Source: Meridianimaribacter flavus (GTDB lineage: Bacteria; Bacteroidota; Bacteroidia; Flavobacteriales; Flavobacteriaceae). Taken from it: a stretch of DNA of 64,000 bases. Positions 1 through 9,175 of this stretch are shown here, in pieces. The notes under the pieces are model-generated. The model did not search any database. It was not told where the DNA came from and saw nothing but the letters and a program-made list of their open reading frames with translations. Position 1 is the stretch's first letter; every line of letters begins with the position of its first letter. The stretch spans positions 124,001-188,000 of the forward strand of contig NZ_SOQZ01000002.1 of the NCBI RefSeq assembly GCF_004366715.1, given 5' to 3'. The position numbers and the translations under genes are program-made.

Positions 1-282
1 TTTTGGATAGTTGTTGATAGCCTCAATATAATCTTGTGCTGTATAGTTTCTTACTTGTCTAACACCTTCTAACCCAACAGTTCCTTTCTTGAAATATAAG
101 CTATCTAAATAGTTATATTGTAATACTGAATCTTGAGTTGTGACGATATGATCATAGGCATTCCAAAAGTTTATAACATCAGAAGTAATGACGTTGTTGC
201 TTTGCGGATTTTCTTTTTCAGGATTTTTACAAGCTATTGCAATAAATACTAAAAAGAATAATAGAATTGATTGATGCTTCAT
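1..282 (-). CDS. Lipoprotein, possible DUF2268-type Zn-protease (3' end outside window)
   Basis: The gene reads leftwards from an ATG at 282 and runs off the window edge, so only the first 94 residues are visible. It begins with a short hydrophobic stretch ending in a lipobox (IAIAC), so the protein should be a lipid-anchored envelope protein. The following segment (FWNAYDHI, then a run ending NNYPK) reminds me of flavobacterial lipoproteins with a DUF2268 zinc-protease-like domain, but the catalytic part would lie outside the window and this is only a tentative call. Confidence 0.6.
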   Translation of the reverse strand, partial: MKHQSILLFFLVFIAIACKNPEKENPQSNNVITSDVINFWNAYDHIVTTQDSVLQYNYLDSLYFKKGTVGLEGVRQVRNYTAQDYIEAINNYPK

Positions 283-351
283 TTTATTTCTTTATGATTA
301 ACAGGCTTTTAGAATAACAACTCATAAAACCTAATTTTATGATATTGTGAA

Positions 352-1617
352 TTATTTCTCTGGTTTAATATTCCCTTCTTCATCAATCTGGAACTGCTCT
401 ACAGTTATTTCCTTGTCTTCGAGCCATAAGGTATATGTTCTTTCAATAGTATGGTTTTCAATTTTTGAGGTTATTCTTGCAATTCCTTCAGCAGTTTCAT
501 CATAAGCTACAACTTCATAGTCGATAATTTCACCATTAAGATCGTAATTGATTAGTACAGACTCCATTTCATTATTGTCTTTAAGAGCTGTTATTACAGC
601 TGTATGAAAGTTATGAGACATTTCAATTTTGTATGAGGCTATCGCTTTGAAATTATAACCTTCTTTGTAAAAGTTTGGATAAACATCTATTAATTTAAAA
701 CCTTTAACATCAACTACTTTATAATCATCTTCATCAATAAAATCATCAAAATTTGTGCTATCTGTTATTGGTAGCGTTCTGGTTTTAGTATTGGCAATTA
801 GTCTATCAAAGTTTACTGTGTTTTCTTCTGCAATGACTTTCATAGCTTCATATGATTCATTATTAAATTTTAAAAAATACTGCTGTTCACTTTTACTTTT
901 CTCGATTGGATTACACTCCTCGTTTTCATCCTTGGCATAATTAATTTGTGTTATGGTTTGTAAGACTGTTATATCGTAATACCCATTTGTTGTTATATCG
1001 CTTATTTTTAGTTCATTTTTTTCTTTAACTATATCAGCATAACAATCACTAAAATTGACATTTACCTCTCCTGAACTTTCGTAAGTTGTAAAATTGTCTA
1101 ATAGCTTTTGTAGAGTATGATTTTTCTTAGCGTATAAAGATACTATTGAGGTACTGTAAGGATTAGGTTGAGAATTATTTCTAAACTTGACCATGACTCC
1201 AAAGGCAGTAACGGAATCGTTAAGTGTATATTCTGAATCTTCTATCGCAATGTCTTCAGTAAATACCGCATCGGAAATCCAACCGTTTGTTTTAGAACTT
1301 TCAAAATACTTGTGTTTGATGTTTGCCGTAGTAGTATTAGCTATAACAATATGACTGTTGAGTTCATAAATATCTTCTTCTTCATTTACTATTTCAGGAA
1401 TAATTATAATTATTTCATCTGAATTACTTGGGAATACTTTAGATACAATAGTTCCTAATTTGATTTCGTCTTGATCTAAATGAAGTGTTTTAACAACAGA
1501 ATTTATAATTTCCTCCTGAGATAATGCAGTTTCTTCTGCTGTTTTTTCTTTTGGTTCTTTTATGTTTTGAGCACAAGAGCTTAATAGGCACAGAAATAAA
1601 ACGTAAACGATTTTCAT
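352..1617 (-). CDS. Hypothetical lipoprotein, 421 aa
   Basis: I do not recognise a family. The start is placed at the second ATG (1617), which gives a compact signal peptide and a lipobox ending LLSSC; a start three codons earlier (1626) is also open. The mature part is acidic, rich in Asn, Thr and Ser, with many short beta-like segments and no membrane segment, as in a soluble lipoprotein facing the periplasm or cell surface. It lies in its own unit, some 70 bp before the partial lipoprotein at the left edge and transcribed the same way. An AT-rich inverted repeat at 322-342 downstream could be a weak terminator. Confidence 0.7.
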   Translation of the reverse strand: MKIVYVLFLCLLSSCAQNIKEPKEKTAEETALSQEEIINSVVKTLHLDQDEIKLGTIVSKVFPSNSDEIIIIIPEIVNEEEDIYELNSHIVIANTTTANIKHKYFESSKTNGWISDAVFTEDIAIEDSEYTLNDSVTAFGVMVKFRNNSQPNPYSTSIVSLYAKKNHTLQKLLDNFTTYESSGEVNVNFSDCYADIVKEKNELKISDITTNGYYDITVLQTITQINYAKDENEECNPIEKSKSEQQYFLKFNNESYEAMKVIAEENTVNFDRLIANTKTRTLPITDSTNFDDFIDEDDYKVVDVKGFKLIDVYPNFYKEGYNFKAIASYKIEMSHNFHTAVITALKDNNEMESVLINYDLNGEIIDYEVVAYDETAEGIARITSKIENHTIERTYTLWLEDKEITVEQFQIDEEGNIKPEK

Positions 1618-1716
1618 GATTTGCAATGTTAAACCCCTTAAAGTTATTCTATTAACGCTAAAAATAAGCTTTAAGGTATCATTTATAGTAATTCAATACG
1701 GTTATAAAAAAGAAAT

Positions 1717-1746
1717 GAGCAGTAATTAACCCAAATATTACTGCTC
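1717..1746 (-). terminator. Rho-independent terminator of the lipoprotein/LRR operon
   Basis: A perfect 10-bp inverted repeat (GAGCAGTAAT / ATTACTGCTC) with a 10-nt loop is followed on the minus strand by a T-rich tract at about 1702-1716. It sits after the small ORF at 1769-1852 and is therefore read as the end of the minus-strand operon that begins near 5721. Confidence 0.75.
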
Positions 1747-1768
1747 AATCTTGCAACAAACTAAAGCA

Positions 1769-1852
1769 CTACAACACAATCCATAAAATAATAGCAGTGT
1801 AGAATACTAATAAAAACAATTCTAATTTATATTCTTCTAATAGTTTAACCAT
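1769..1852 (-). CDS. Candidate 27-aa single-pass membrane micro-protein
   Basis: An ATG at 1852 opens 27 codons ending in TAG. The peptide starts MVKLLEEYKLE and continues as one hydrophobic stretch (LFLLVFYTAIILWIVL), the size of a single membrane helix with a charged N-terminal face. It lies 17 nt after the stop of the lipoprotein at 1870-2511 and before the operon terminator, so it would be on the same mRNA. No family is recognised. Whether it is translated is an inference from position and composition. Confidence 0.4.
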   Translation of the reverse strand: MVKLLEEYKLELFLLVFYTAIILWIVL

Positions 1853-1869
1853 GTTTTAAAGTGTTATAG

Positions 1870-2511
1870 TTATTGAATGACATAAGACTCCAAGCGCTTT
1901 TCTATGAAGTGTTCAGATTGGGTTACAAAAGACATAGTACTTAACACCTCTCCTATCCCATCTTCTCTATAGATATGATCTAATGCATTAGCGATATTAC
2001 CATTGAAATCTTTAAAATAGTAATGATTATCATAGCAGGTAAAACTGCCTGCGTTGGTTGTGATGTTATCCATGACATTAGATAGCGCCAAATGACACGA
2101 ATAATCAAAATCTAAATTGAACATAAAATGCTCATTATAATCGCTATTGTTGTATTTGATAAGCCCAACCTCGTCTATTAGAAATCCTAGAGAGTCTCTT
2201 AACGTGTAGTTTCTTTCGCCATTATCAGGAAAGTAAGGGTAAGTTCCATCATTACCTGTTACCACATGCTTAAAATTAAAGTAGGTATTATTATCAATTT
2301 CTACAGTCTCAGTAATATTAACCGTTTCAATTATTGTTGTGGGCAAAAAGGTGTTTGTGTCGTTATCTTTGAGGTAATAGACATACTCCCAAGTATTCCC
2401 TACCGTTAAGGCATAAAAATTGTCTGGTTGTTCATTTGGGTTTGTGTTGTCATCTGAACTACAAGCGTAACCCAAAATAAGCACACACAGAATTAACATT
2501 TTTCTTTTCAT
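1870..2511 (-). CDS. Hypothetical lipoprotein, 213 aa
   Basis: The N-terminus is a lipoprotein signal with lipobox LGYAC followed by SSDDN, the usual flavobacterial export pattern. The mature part contains FYALTVGNTWEYVYYL near its start, a motif seen in many Bacteroidota lipoproteins of unknown function, and is otherwise beta-rich. It is the fourth gene of a minus-strand operon (gap 39 nt from the T9SS cargo gene upstream) and is followed by a micro-ORF and terminator. No enzymatic motif is visible. Confidence 0.7.
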   Translation of the reverse strand: MKRKMLILCVLILGYACSSDDNTNPNEQPDNFYALTVGNTWEYVYYLKDNDTNTFLPTTIIETVNITETVEIDNNTYFNFKHVVTGNDGTYPYFPDNGERNYTLRDSLGFLIDEVGLIKYNNSDYNEHFMFNLDFDYSCHLALSNVMDNITTNAGSFTCYDNHYYFKDFNGNIANALDHIYREDGIGEVLSTMSFVTQSEHFIEKRLESYVIQ

Positions 2512-2550
2512 AGCATTTTATTTTAATTAAACATTTCGTTACAATTTTTG

Positions 2551-3333
2551 TTAGAACGTTAGTTTCTTTAGGACAGTTCCTATATTAAAATCTAGTTTTA
2601 CAAAATAAATCCCTTTAGATAACTGAAACGTTTCTATCTTAGACTCATTTCCTTCTTTTACTTGATTACCAGATATATCATACATAGTATATTTATACAA
2701 GTGCGCGCCAGAATTGAGAGTATTTATCTCAATAGTGTTTGAGTTTTTACTGTAACGTAATTGCACACTATCAGACAATAAATAAGACTGATTATGTAAC
2801 GTTGAGGATGACCAGTTGATACTGTCAATACCTAGGTTACCCAAATCGGCACAAGTAATTACTATTTTATCTACATCATCAAAAGCAGCATTGGGAGTAA
2901 AAATTGAATTCATTCCTCCAACCGAGAATGCTTGAGAGCCTGTTGATACATTGTTTTTAAAACCCTCAATTGTCAATTCGTAAGCGAAAACATAACATTG
3001 AAAAAAGTTGTCAAATTGTATAGTTCCAAAATCAACTTCATTTCCACTTTGAGTCTCTATAGTCCAAGTTGTAGCAGGAAATGTTCCTGAACTCAAGTGA
3101 CTTAAACTTGTATTACCACAACCAAAAGAATCTGTAGTTCTATACCTATGAGTTGTTGGCCCTCCAGTTACTCCACTAACAGTAAACACAAAGGTTTCTC
3201 CGTTATTTGCTATCATGTATGGGTTTCCCAAAGCTTGACCATCAACACTACCTTGGTCATCAAAAGTAATGACCTGTGCCCAACTTATTGTAGACCCTAA
3301 GAATACACATAACAATATTACTATTGCTTTCAT
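2551..3333 (-). CDS. Secreted protein with T9SS type A sorting domain, 260 aa
   Basis: A cleavable signal peptide (ending SWAQ) is followed by about 150 residues of a beta-sandwich-like domain and a C-terminal block of about 70 residues with the T9SS type A layout: a beta-rich segment, the turn MYDISGNQV, then LSKGIYFVKL and a final LKKLTF. Export would be through Sec and then the type IX machinery, ending at the surface or outside the cell. The central domain (aromatic and Gly-rich, with a pair of Cys near residues 72 and 113) is not recognised. It lies 8 nt after the LRR gene in the same operon. Confidence 0.75.
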   Translation of the reverse strand: MKAIVILLCVFLGSTISWAQVITFDDQGSVDGQALGNPYMIANNGETFVFTVSGVTGGPTTHRYRTTDSFGCGNTSLSHLSSGTFPATTWTIETQSGNEVDFGTIQFDNFFQCYVFAYELTIEGFKNNVSTGSQAFSVGGMNSIFTPNAAFDDVDKIVITCADLGNLGIDSINWSSSTLHNQSYLLSDSVQLRYSKNSNTIEINTLNSGAHLYKYTMYDISGNQVKEGNESKIETFQLSKGIYFVKLDFNIGTVLKKLTF

Positions 3334-3341
3334 AACGCCGA

Positions 3342-5105
3342 TTAATTAATCATTACTTTTTTAATCAGCATTCCTTGATCAAAATCTAATGCAAGGATGT
3401 AAATACCTTTTGACATTGTACTAGTTGAAATTTCGGTACTTGCACCAGTATGTATTTTTGCTCCAGTAATAGTATATAGTGTATAACTATTCAACTGTAG
3501 GTTATTAGTTGAAGTTATAGTTAAGCTTTCAGGGTTTGTTATGATTTTTACAGCATGTTGTAGCTGAAACTCATCAACACTTAAAGCGTCTTCGGTTACT
3601 GGATTAAAGCCTGTCCATAATGCTCCTGGATCAGTCACATACGCTCCCATAGTACCAGGAGGTATATGTAGATGGATATTACTACGGTACGTTGCAAATG
3701 TATCATAAGTACCACCAGTAGTAATTGTTGGAGGTGTTGTAGCAAGTACTGTTACATCGGTTAATGAAGAAATCCCAAAAGCATACTCTCCAATTGTAGT
3801 AACACTTGCAGGTATTATAACATTTGTGAGTATTGATAATGAAGGATTCATTGCAAAAGCAAAATCACCTATATTTGTAACATTATTTCCAATAACTAAA
3901 CTGGTCATATTATCACTGTATATAAAAGCATTGTCTCCTATAGAAATTACACTATCTGGAATAGTAAGACTTAGTATATCATTCTCGGAAAAAGCTGAAT
4001 CACCTATAATTTCAATACTACTACCTAAACTTAAATTTGTGATGTTATTATTACCAAAAGCATAAATACTAATACTTGTCACACTGTTAGGAATAGTAAG
4101 ACTCGTTAAACTATTGTGCCTAAAAGCCCAATTACCAATAATCTCAACATTACTTCCTAGTGTTAATGAACTAATGCTATTGTTATTAAAAGCTCCTTCA
4201 CCTATAGAAATAACTGTATCTGGAATGGTTACGCTTGTTAATTGATTTTGAAGAAAAGAATTGTTACCTATTTCAGTAACAGTGTAGGTTTCACAACCTC
4301 TAGTAACCGTAGCAGGTATATTAACCACAGCACCTCCAGTAGTATTATAATCGGTAGTTTTTACAGTATTATTTGTTGAAGAAGTTATTGCATATGTAAT
4401 ATGGTTTACAGTAAAATTTCCTGTTATTCCTTCCGCAACACTATTAAAACCTGTCCATGTTGCAGCTGCATAATCATTTGCTGTTCCTGTTGGTATGGTT
4501 AAGTCTATGTTGCTACGAGTGTTAAAAGAATCGCCTGTACCAGTAATTATTGTAGGTGGTACTGTAGCCTCTACTGTTATACAGGTTAGCTGATTATTAC
4601 TTTCAAATGCTCTCCAACCAATCGCTGTAATATTATCTGGAATATTAAGACTTGTAAATTGATTATTTTGAAAAGATTGTTCGGGAATACTTGTTAAACC
4701 ACTTCCAAAGTCTATATTAGTTAACTGATTATTTAAAAATGAATAGTTCCCAATATTTAAGACATTATCGGGAATCACAACATTGACTAATTGATTTTGT
4801 CTAAAAGCTGATTGACCACAGCTAATAATATTATTCCCAATGGTAATACTAGTTAACTGCTTATCAAAAAAACATGCTGAACCTACACTTGTTACATCAA
4901 ATACAATGTTATTATAAGTGACAGTATCAGGAATAGTAACTACTGTACCTCCATTTGTATCATAATCTACAGCTTCAACATTGTTAGGTGAAAGTGAGGT
5001 AATTTCATAGGTTATAAAATTGTCTATAAAAGTATCTCCAATAGTTTGGGCGTAACTTACTGAAAATAATAAGGTTGCCATTAAAAGAAGTAATTGTTTT
5101 TTCAT
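3342..5105 (-). CDS. BspA-type leucine-rich repeat protein with T9SS sorting domain, 587 aa
   Basis: After a signal peptide (ending SYAQ) the protein has two modules. Each begins with a header containing a Gly-Gly-x-Val-Val motif, continues with about 22-residue LRR_5 repeats of the form IGxxAFxxNxLTSLTIPDxV (five in the first module, eight in the second) and ends with a near-duplicate trailer (PPTI, then WTGFN). The last 75 residues are a T9SS type A domain with MSKGIYIL and LIKKVMIN. Proteins of this class are surface adhesins or carbohydrate or protein binders; the ligand here is unknown. It is the second gene of a five-gene operon with lipoproteins. Confidence 0.85.
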   Translation of the reverse strand: MKKQLLLLMATLLFSVSYAQTIGDTFIDNFITYEITSLSPNNVEAVDYDTNGGTVVTIPDTVTYNNIVFDVTSVGSACFFDKQLTSITIGNNIISCGQSAFRQNQLVNVVIPDNVLNIGNYSFLNNQLTNIDFGSGLTSIPEQSFQNNQFTSLNIPDNITAIGWRAFESNNQLTCITVEATVPPTIITGTGDSFNTRSNIDLTIPTGTANDYAAATWTGFNSVAEGITGNFTVNHITYAITSSTNNTVKTTDYNTTGGAVVNIPATVTRGCETYTVTEIGNNSFLQNQLTSVTIPDTVISIGEGAFNNNSISSLTLGSNVEIIGNWAFRHNSLTSLTIPNSVTSISIYAFGNNNITNLSLGSSIEIIGDSAFSENDILSLTIPDSVISIGDNAFIYSDNMTSLVIGNNVTNIGDFAFAMNPSLSILTNVIIPASVTTIGEYAFGISSLTDVTVLATTPPTITTGGTYDTFATYRSNIHLHIPPGTMGAYVTDPGALWTGFNPVTEDALSVDEFQLQHAVKIITNPESLTITSTNNLQLNSYTLYTITGAKIHTGASTEISTSTMSKGIYILALDFDQGMLIKKVMIN

Positions 5106-5136
5106 GATTTAAGGTTTATAATTAATAACTGTTTTT

Positions 5137-5721
5137 TTAGTAATCCATTTTAATTAGGTTGCCATCTAAAGTGTAGAAAAAGCTAAATGCTGTTCCTCCA
5201 TGTTCAGGCTCTAGCGTTACTAGGTATTCTGCTTTAGAGACATCACCATTTTTTGGGAACTTTATAGACGCAATACTTAATTTTGGGTTTTTAAGGTTTT
5301 TCATATCCTTTAGTTTTTGTGTAGACGTTTCTACCAAACCACCCAATTTTGTCAGGTTTATATTGTCCCCTAGTTGATACATATAATCGGTAGCTTTTGT
5401 GCCTTGAGGCACTTCAATTATAATATCAGAACTTTGTTTCCAGTTGTTTTGCACCACATTCCACTCTTCCATTTTCATGGATTCAGGATCTTGTGCAACA
5501 GTTACATTAATAGTATTACCAATTGTTTCATTGTAAATAACACTTAAGTTGGTATAGTATGCATCTTCACCAAATTTGCTTTTTAGCTCTTGCTCTATAG
5601 CACTAAAGCCTTTTGCTGTTGTAGGCTGTTGACTTAAATTATCGCTACATGCCATAAAAAGTAGTGTTGTAATACATACGATTACAACCTGCTTGTTTAA
5701 TTTTGAAATCTTGTTTTTCAT
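5137..5721 (-). CDS. Hypothetical lipoprotein, 194 aa, first gene of operon
   Basis: The N-terminal stretch contains a hydrophobic core ending LLFMAC, a good lipobox. The mature part (about 165 aa) is a mixed alpha/beta soluble domain with no motif I recognise. It begins the minus-strand run 5721-1769 of surface and secreted proteins, with small gaps (31, 8, 39 and 17 nt) to the next genes, so it is read as the first cistron. A near-match to the Bacteroidota -7 element (TACATTTA) lies about 25 nt upstream of its ATG. Confidence 0.7.
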   Translation of the reverse strand: MKNKISKLNKQVVIVCITTLLFMACSDNLSQQPTTAKGFSAIEQELKSKFGEDAYYTNLSVIYNETIGNTINVTVAQDPESMKMEEWNVVQNNWKQSSDIIIEVPQGTKATDYMYQLGDNINLTKLGGLVETSTQKLKDMKNLKNPKLSIASIKFPKNGDVSKAEYLVTLEPEHGGTAFSFFYTLDGNLIKMDY

Positions 5722-5856
5722 ACACTTATAGTTTTAGGTAGTATAAATGTATGTTACGATGATTGTCTATGAAATAGGAAATGGATTTCTACTATTTATG
5801 AATCCATAAGCGTGGTACTTCAAAACATATTTGAAAAACAGAATGTGCTAGATGTT

Positions 5857-6588
5857 CTAATTCTTGTTTAAGAACGCAGCTACAAATTGGTCTTTCTTTC
5901 GAGAAGATACTGGTATTTTTTTACCGTTTTTTAAATAAATGATACCAGATTTATCATATTTATCAATAAACTGAAGATTCACCATATACGATTGATGAGG
6001 ACGCGTAAAGTTTGCAGCACTAAGTTGGTCCTCAAAGGCCTTTAGTGTTTTTGAAACCACATGTTTTTTACCATCACTACAATAAAAAGACGTGTAACCT
6101 TTATCAGATTCGCAATACATAAGTTCTTTTAAGTCTATAACCTGAAAACTATCATGAAGCGACAAAATAATTTTAGAATCTTCATTATTCCAAACAGACT
6201 TAACAGTTTTAATTTGTTGTTTTTGCTCAGCTACAGTTAAGTTGGTCACTTTTTTTAAAGCAACTTCAAGGTCTGATATATCTACAGGTTTAAGAATATA
6301 GTCTACAGCTCCTATTTTTAAAGCTTGTAGCGCATATTCTTCATAAGCAGTAATAAATATTATTTTGAAGTTGAGGTGTTCTGTTTGATCCAGAAAATCA
6401 AAAGCAGTGCCATCAGTAAGATTAATATCTAGGAAAATTAAATCTGGTTTACAAGCATTGGCTACTACAACTGCTTCTTTAACCGATTCGCACTCACCCA
6501 ACACATTCACATTAGTATCAACAAGTTGCAAAAGATTTAATAACCCTTTTCGTATGTACGCTTTATCTTCAACTAATAGTGTTTTCAT
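5857..6588 (-). CDS. LytTR-family response regulator, 243 aa
   Basis: Residues 1-120 form a receiver domain with acidic residues ED at 7-8, phospho-acceptor D54 in FLDINL and the conserved Lys-Pro at 100-101. Residues from about 137 onwards are a LytTR DNA-binding domain (core FTRPHQSYMVNL, then KKIPVSSRKK). Its ATG overlaps the stop of the histidine kinase gene (ATGA), so the pair is translationally coupled and forms a cognate two-component system. Targets cannot be read from the sequence; the downstream lipoprotein/LRR operon, 135 bp away and on the same strand, is a candidate by position only. Confidence 0.92.
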   Translation of the reverse strand: MKTLLVEDKAYIRKGLLNLLQLVDTNVNVLGECESVKEAVVVANACKPDLIFLDINLTDGTAFDFLDQTEHLNFKIIFITAYEEYALQALKIGAVDYILKPVDISDLEVALKKVTNLTVAEQKQQIKTVKSVWNNEDSKIILSLHDSFQVIDLKELMYCESDKGYTSFYCSDGKKHVVSKTLKAFEDQLSAANFTRPHQSYMVNLQFIDKYDKSGIIYLKNGKKIPVSSRKKDQFVAAFLNKN

Positions 6589-8777
6589 GAAATAGCAATG
6601 ATTTTATGAGGAATTACTAAAGTAACTAAAGTTCCTTGCTCATCAAACTTTTTTCGATCTTCAATAGTTACCGACCCTTCCATGTTATAATCTTTTGATA
6701 ATACTGCAAGACGTTCGGCAGTAATAACTGTCGCTAATGAACTTTTATTTTTGTTCTCAGATTTTGTAGCACTATCAATACCAATACCATTATCAGCAAT
6801 GGTACATAACAGTTTTTTGTTAGTGTATGCAAGTTTTATATCTATACGCTTGTTATCTGTTTGGTCTTTAAACGCGTGTTCAATAGCATTTTCCACAAAA
6901 GGTTGAATGAGCATTGGCGGAACTTCAAACAATGTCACATCTATAGCTTCATCTACCAAAATAGTGCAATTAAAAGTGTCATTCTCTAAATTTTGAAGCG
7001 TAAGATAATTTTGAATAGCCAATAATTCTTGCGAAAGCGATACCATTTTATCTCGTGAATTTTCTAAGGTTATACGCAGTAACTTTGAAAACTTAGATAG
7101 ATACTGAATGGATTTTTTTTCTTCTTTGTTTAAAATCATTCCTTGTAGTACTGACAATGAATTGAATATAAAATGAGGTGTCATTTGCGAGCGTAATAGT
7201 TTTTGCTCCATAACCACGTTTTGGGTTTTTGACTTTTCGTTTTTTAATCTTTGACTAAAAATTATAGACCCAAGGATAATTGACACCAATAACACACAAA
7301 TAATTGCCCATAAATAATTACGCTTTGACTTTTGTAAATCTTGAGATGTAGCTTGTACTGTTTTAGTTAGTTTAAGCTCTCTTATACTTGCAGAGTCTAG
7401 TGCTTGTTTGTATTTGTATTCGTACTCTAATTGCGTCATTTTTTCAATATTATCTTCATTGAAAATACTGTCATTTAATATTTTGTATTGTTGATGGCTT
7501 TCAAATGCTTTTTTATAATTTCGGGTTTTCCCATAAATATCAGAAAGCAAACCATAGGCATTTTTTTTATGCCTTAAAAGACCATGCTTCTCCGATGAAT
7601 CTGCTAATTTTTGAGCATTCTCCAACGCCAGATCATATGTTTTCAAACGATAATAGGTGTCTGCTAAACCATGATAGGAATCCATCAAATCGTACGATTG
7701 GTTAATTTTCAAATTTATGTTTAAGGCTTGATCAAAATAGCTCAAAGCTGTCTCATAATCTTTCCTTTGAAAATAGACAAACCCCAAACCGTTAAGTGCA
7801 GTAGCTAAATTTACTTTATCATCAATTTCTTTACTCAACACTATAGATTCCTTAAAATAAGTTATGGCTTTGTCCAACTCATCATTATCATAATAAATAC
7901 CCGCAATATTATTTTTTAAGGCTGTTATATTTTTTACATTGTATTTAGCATTATCTATGGCATGCGCTCTGTTATAATAGCTTAAAGCCTTATCATTTAA
8001 GCCTTGAAATCGGTACAAATTCCCTAAATTAATCAGGGATTGGAATATACCAATAGAGTCTTTGCTTTTTTGCGCTATGTCTAAAGATTGATTGTGATAA
8101 TTTAAAGCTAATGGATAATTGCTTTGCTGGTAATATACATTCGCAATCGAATTGTAACAATTCAACATACCCAATGAATCTCTGTTTTTTATGTTGTGTT
8201 CTAAGGCTAGTTTAAAATTTTCAAGAGCTTTTTGATACTCACCTGTGTCTGAATAGACATTTCCAATGTTATATAAATAACTATGTTTATTGGAATTATC
8301 TCCTAACTGTTCTGAAATGCTTAAGGTTTCTTTGAAATGTTTTAAGGCCAAATTATAATTACCTCGATATTGATGCAAAACGCCTAAACCATTGTTGCAT
8401 TTTTTCAAACCATTTAAATCATTTATGGAGTTGTAAACTTCTAGGGCTTTGTTGTAATTCTTTATGGCAACTTCAAAATTGACTTGCTCTGTGTAAACAA
8501 CGGCTCTTATGTAGTAGCTGTGGGCTATAAACTTGGTAGCGTTTAATGTTTTGGCTAGATTTAATGCTTCTTCGTTATAAGCTATAGCTTGAGGTGGATT
8601 GTTTCTATAATTATAAAACGCCAAGTAATTGAGTGTATTAACTCGAATCGTGTCTTGCTTTTGATAAGTTTTCAATACATTTTCCAAGCTATCTATTGCC
8701 CTATTTTGGGAATAGATTGAAATTGATTGAAATAAAATGCAGACTAAAACAAAACAAGACAAATGGATTCTTTTCAT
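6585..8777 (-). CDS. TPR-containing LytS-type sensor histidine kinase, 730 aa
   Basis: The start at ATG 8777 gives a signal-like N-terminus (ending IYSQ); the frame is open further upstream but that extension has no signal character. About 400 residues of tandem tetratricopeptide repeats (many YNIGNVY / ALNYHNQSL units) would lie outside the cytoplasm, followed by a coiled region, one membrane helix (YLWAIICVLLVSII) and a LytS-type kinase core: phospho-acceptor H535 in MTPHFIFNSL, an N-box NAIEHAF and a G-box ADNGIGID. This build is common in Bacteroidota. The stimulus is unknown. It is coupled by ATGA overlap to the LytTR regulator downstream. Confidence 0.92.
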   Translation of the reverse strand: MKRIHLSCFVLVCILFQSISIYSQNRAIDSLENVLKTYQKQDTIRVNTLNYLAFYNYRNNPPQAIAYNEEALNLAKTLNATKFIAHSYYIRAVVYTEQVNFEVAIKNYNKALEVYNSINDLNGLKKCNNGLGVLHQYRGNYNLALKHFKETLSISEQLGDNSNKHSYLYNIGNVYSDTGEYQKALENFKLALEHNIKNRDSLGMLNCYNSIANVYYQQSNYPLALNYHNQSLDIAQKSKDSIGIFQSLINLGNLYRFQGLNDKALSYYNRAHAIDNAKYNVKNITALKNNIAGIYYDNDELDKAITYFKESIVLSKEIDDKVNLATALNGLGFVYFQRKDYETALSYFDQALNINLKINQSYDLMDSYHGLADTYYRLKTYDLALENAQKLADSSEKHGLLRHKKNAYGLLSDIYGKTRNYKKAFESHQQYKILNDSIFNEDNIEKMTQLEYEYKYKQALDSASIRELKLTKTVQATSQDLQKSKRNYLWAIICVLLVSIILGSIIFSQRLKNEKSKTQNVVMEQKLLRSQMTPHFIFNSLSVLQGMILNKEEKKSIQYLSKFSKLLRITLENSRDKMVSLSQELLAIQNYLTLQNLENDTFNCTILVDEAIDVTLFEVPPMLIQPFVENAIEHAFKDQTDNKRIDIKLAYTNKKLLCTIADNGIGIDSATKSENKNKSSLATVITAERLAVLSKDYNMEGSVTIEDRKKFDEQGTLVTLVIPHKIIAIS

Positions 8778-8988
8778 AAGTAGATTAGATAGATATTCTG
8801 TAAAATTTTCCGTACAAAAACAAAATAGAAAATTAATGGTTTTTAAGTATAAAGTTTTAATATAGACTTTAAAATTTAAATAAATAATCAAAATAACACT
8901 ATAAAATGTACTAAAGTATATAGAGAATCCATTTTAGAAGGTTTTCAAGACATATATGTTGAGGATTAATACATATTTGTTAAGCCGA

Positions 8989-9093
8989 TTAAACCAATTT
9001 ACTTAATAAAACTATTTTCACTGCTGTAAAAGTTTCCATAGCACCTTTTATTTTATTTTTTGCTTTTACATCAAAGCGTGGACACATTCTCAT
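8989..9093 (-). CDS. Doubtful 34-aa ORF, possible gene remnant
   Basis: An ATG at 9093 opens 34 codons (MRMCPRFDVKAKNKIKG, then AMETFTAVKIVLLSKLV). The amino-acid make-up looks protein-like, with a basic amphipathic first half and a hydrophobic tail, but no family is recognised and there is no clear promoter. It lies beside a degraded region, so it may be a leftover of a longer gene rather than a working one. Confidence 0.2.
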   Translation of the reverse strand: MRMCPRFDVKAKNKIKGAMETFTAVKIVLLSKLV

Positions 9094-9121
9094 ATCTTAG
9101 GTTTAAATATTTGTAAAAATG

Positions 9122-9148
9122 AAAAGACTACCAAAATGGTAGTCTTTT
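9122..9148. terminator. Strong bidirectional terminator hairpin
   Basis: A perfect 12-bp stem (AAAAGACTACCA / TGGTAGTCTTTT) with a 3-nt loop has T-tracts at both ends. It follows the SnoaL-like remnant, which ends at 9176, and would stop minus-strand transcripts there. Confidence 0.75.
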
Positions 9149-9175
9149 CTGCTATTAATCAATGAAATGTCTTTT

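Larger units (their letters stand above)
8778..9175. other. Gene-poor gap with a terminator and a doubtful small ORF
   Basis: About 400 bp between the kinase start and the SnoaL-like remnant. It contains the promoter side of the kinase gene, one doubtful small ORF (8989-9093) and a strong terminator hairpin at 9122-9148. I see no other structure here. Confidence 0.5.

Noticed and set aside
8778-8891. N-terminal extension of the histidine kinase
   Set aside because: The extra 38 residues are Phe/Tyr/Lys-rich translation of AT-rich upstream DNA; the signal peptide begins at ATG 8777.
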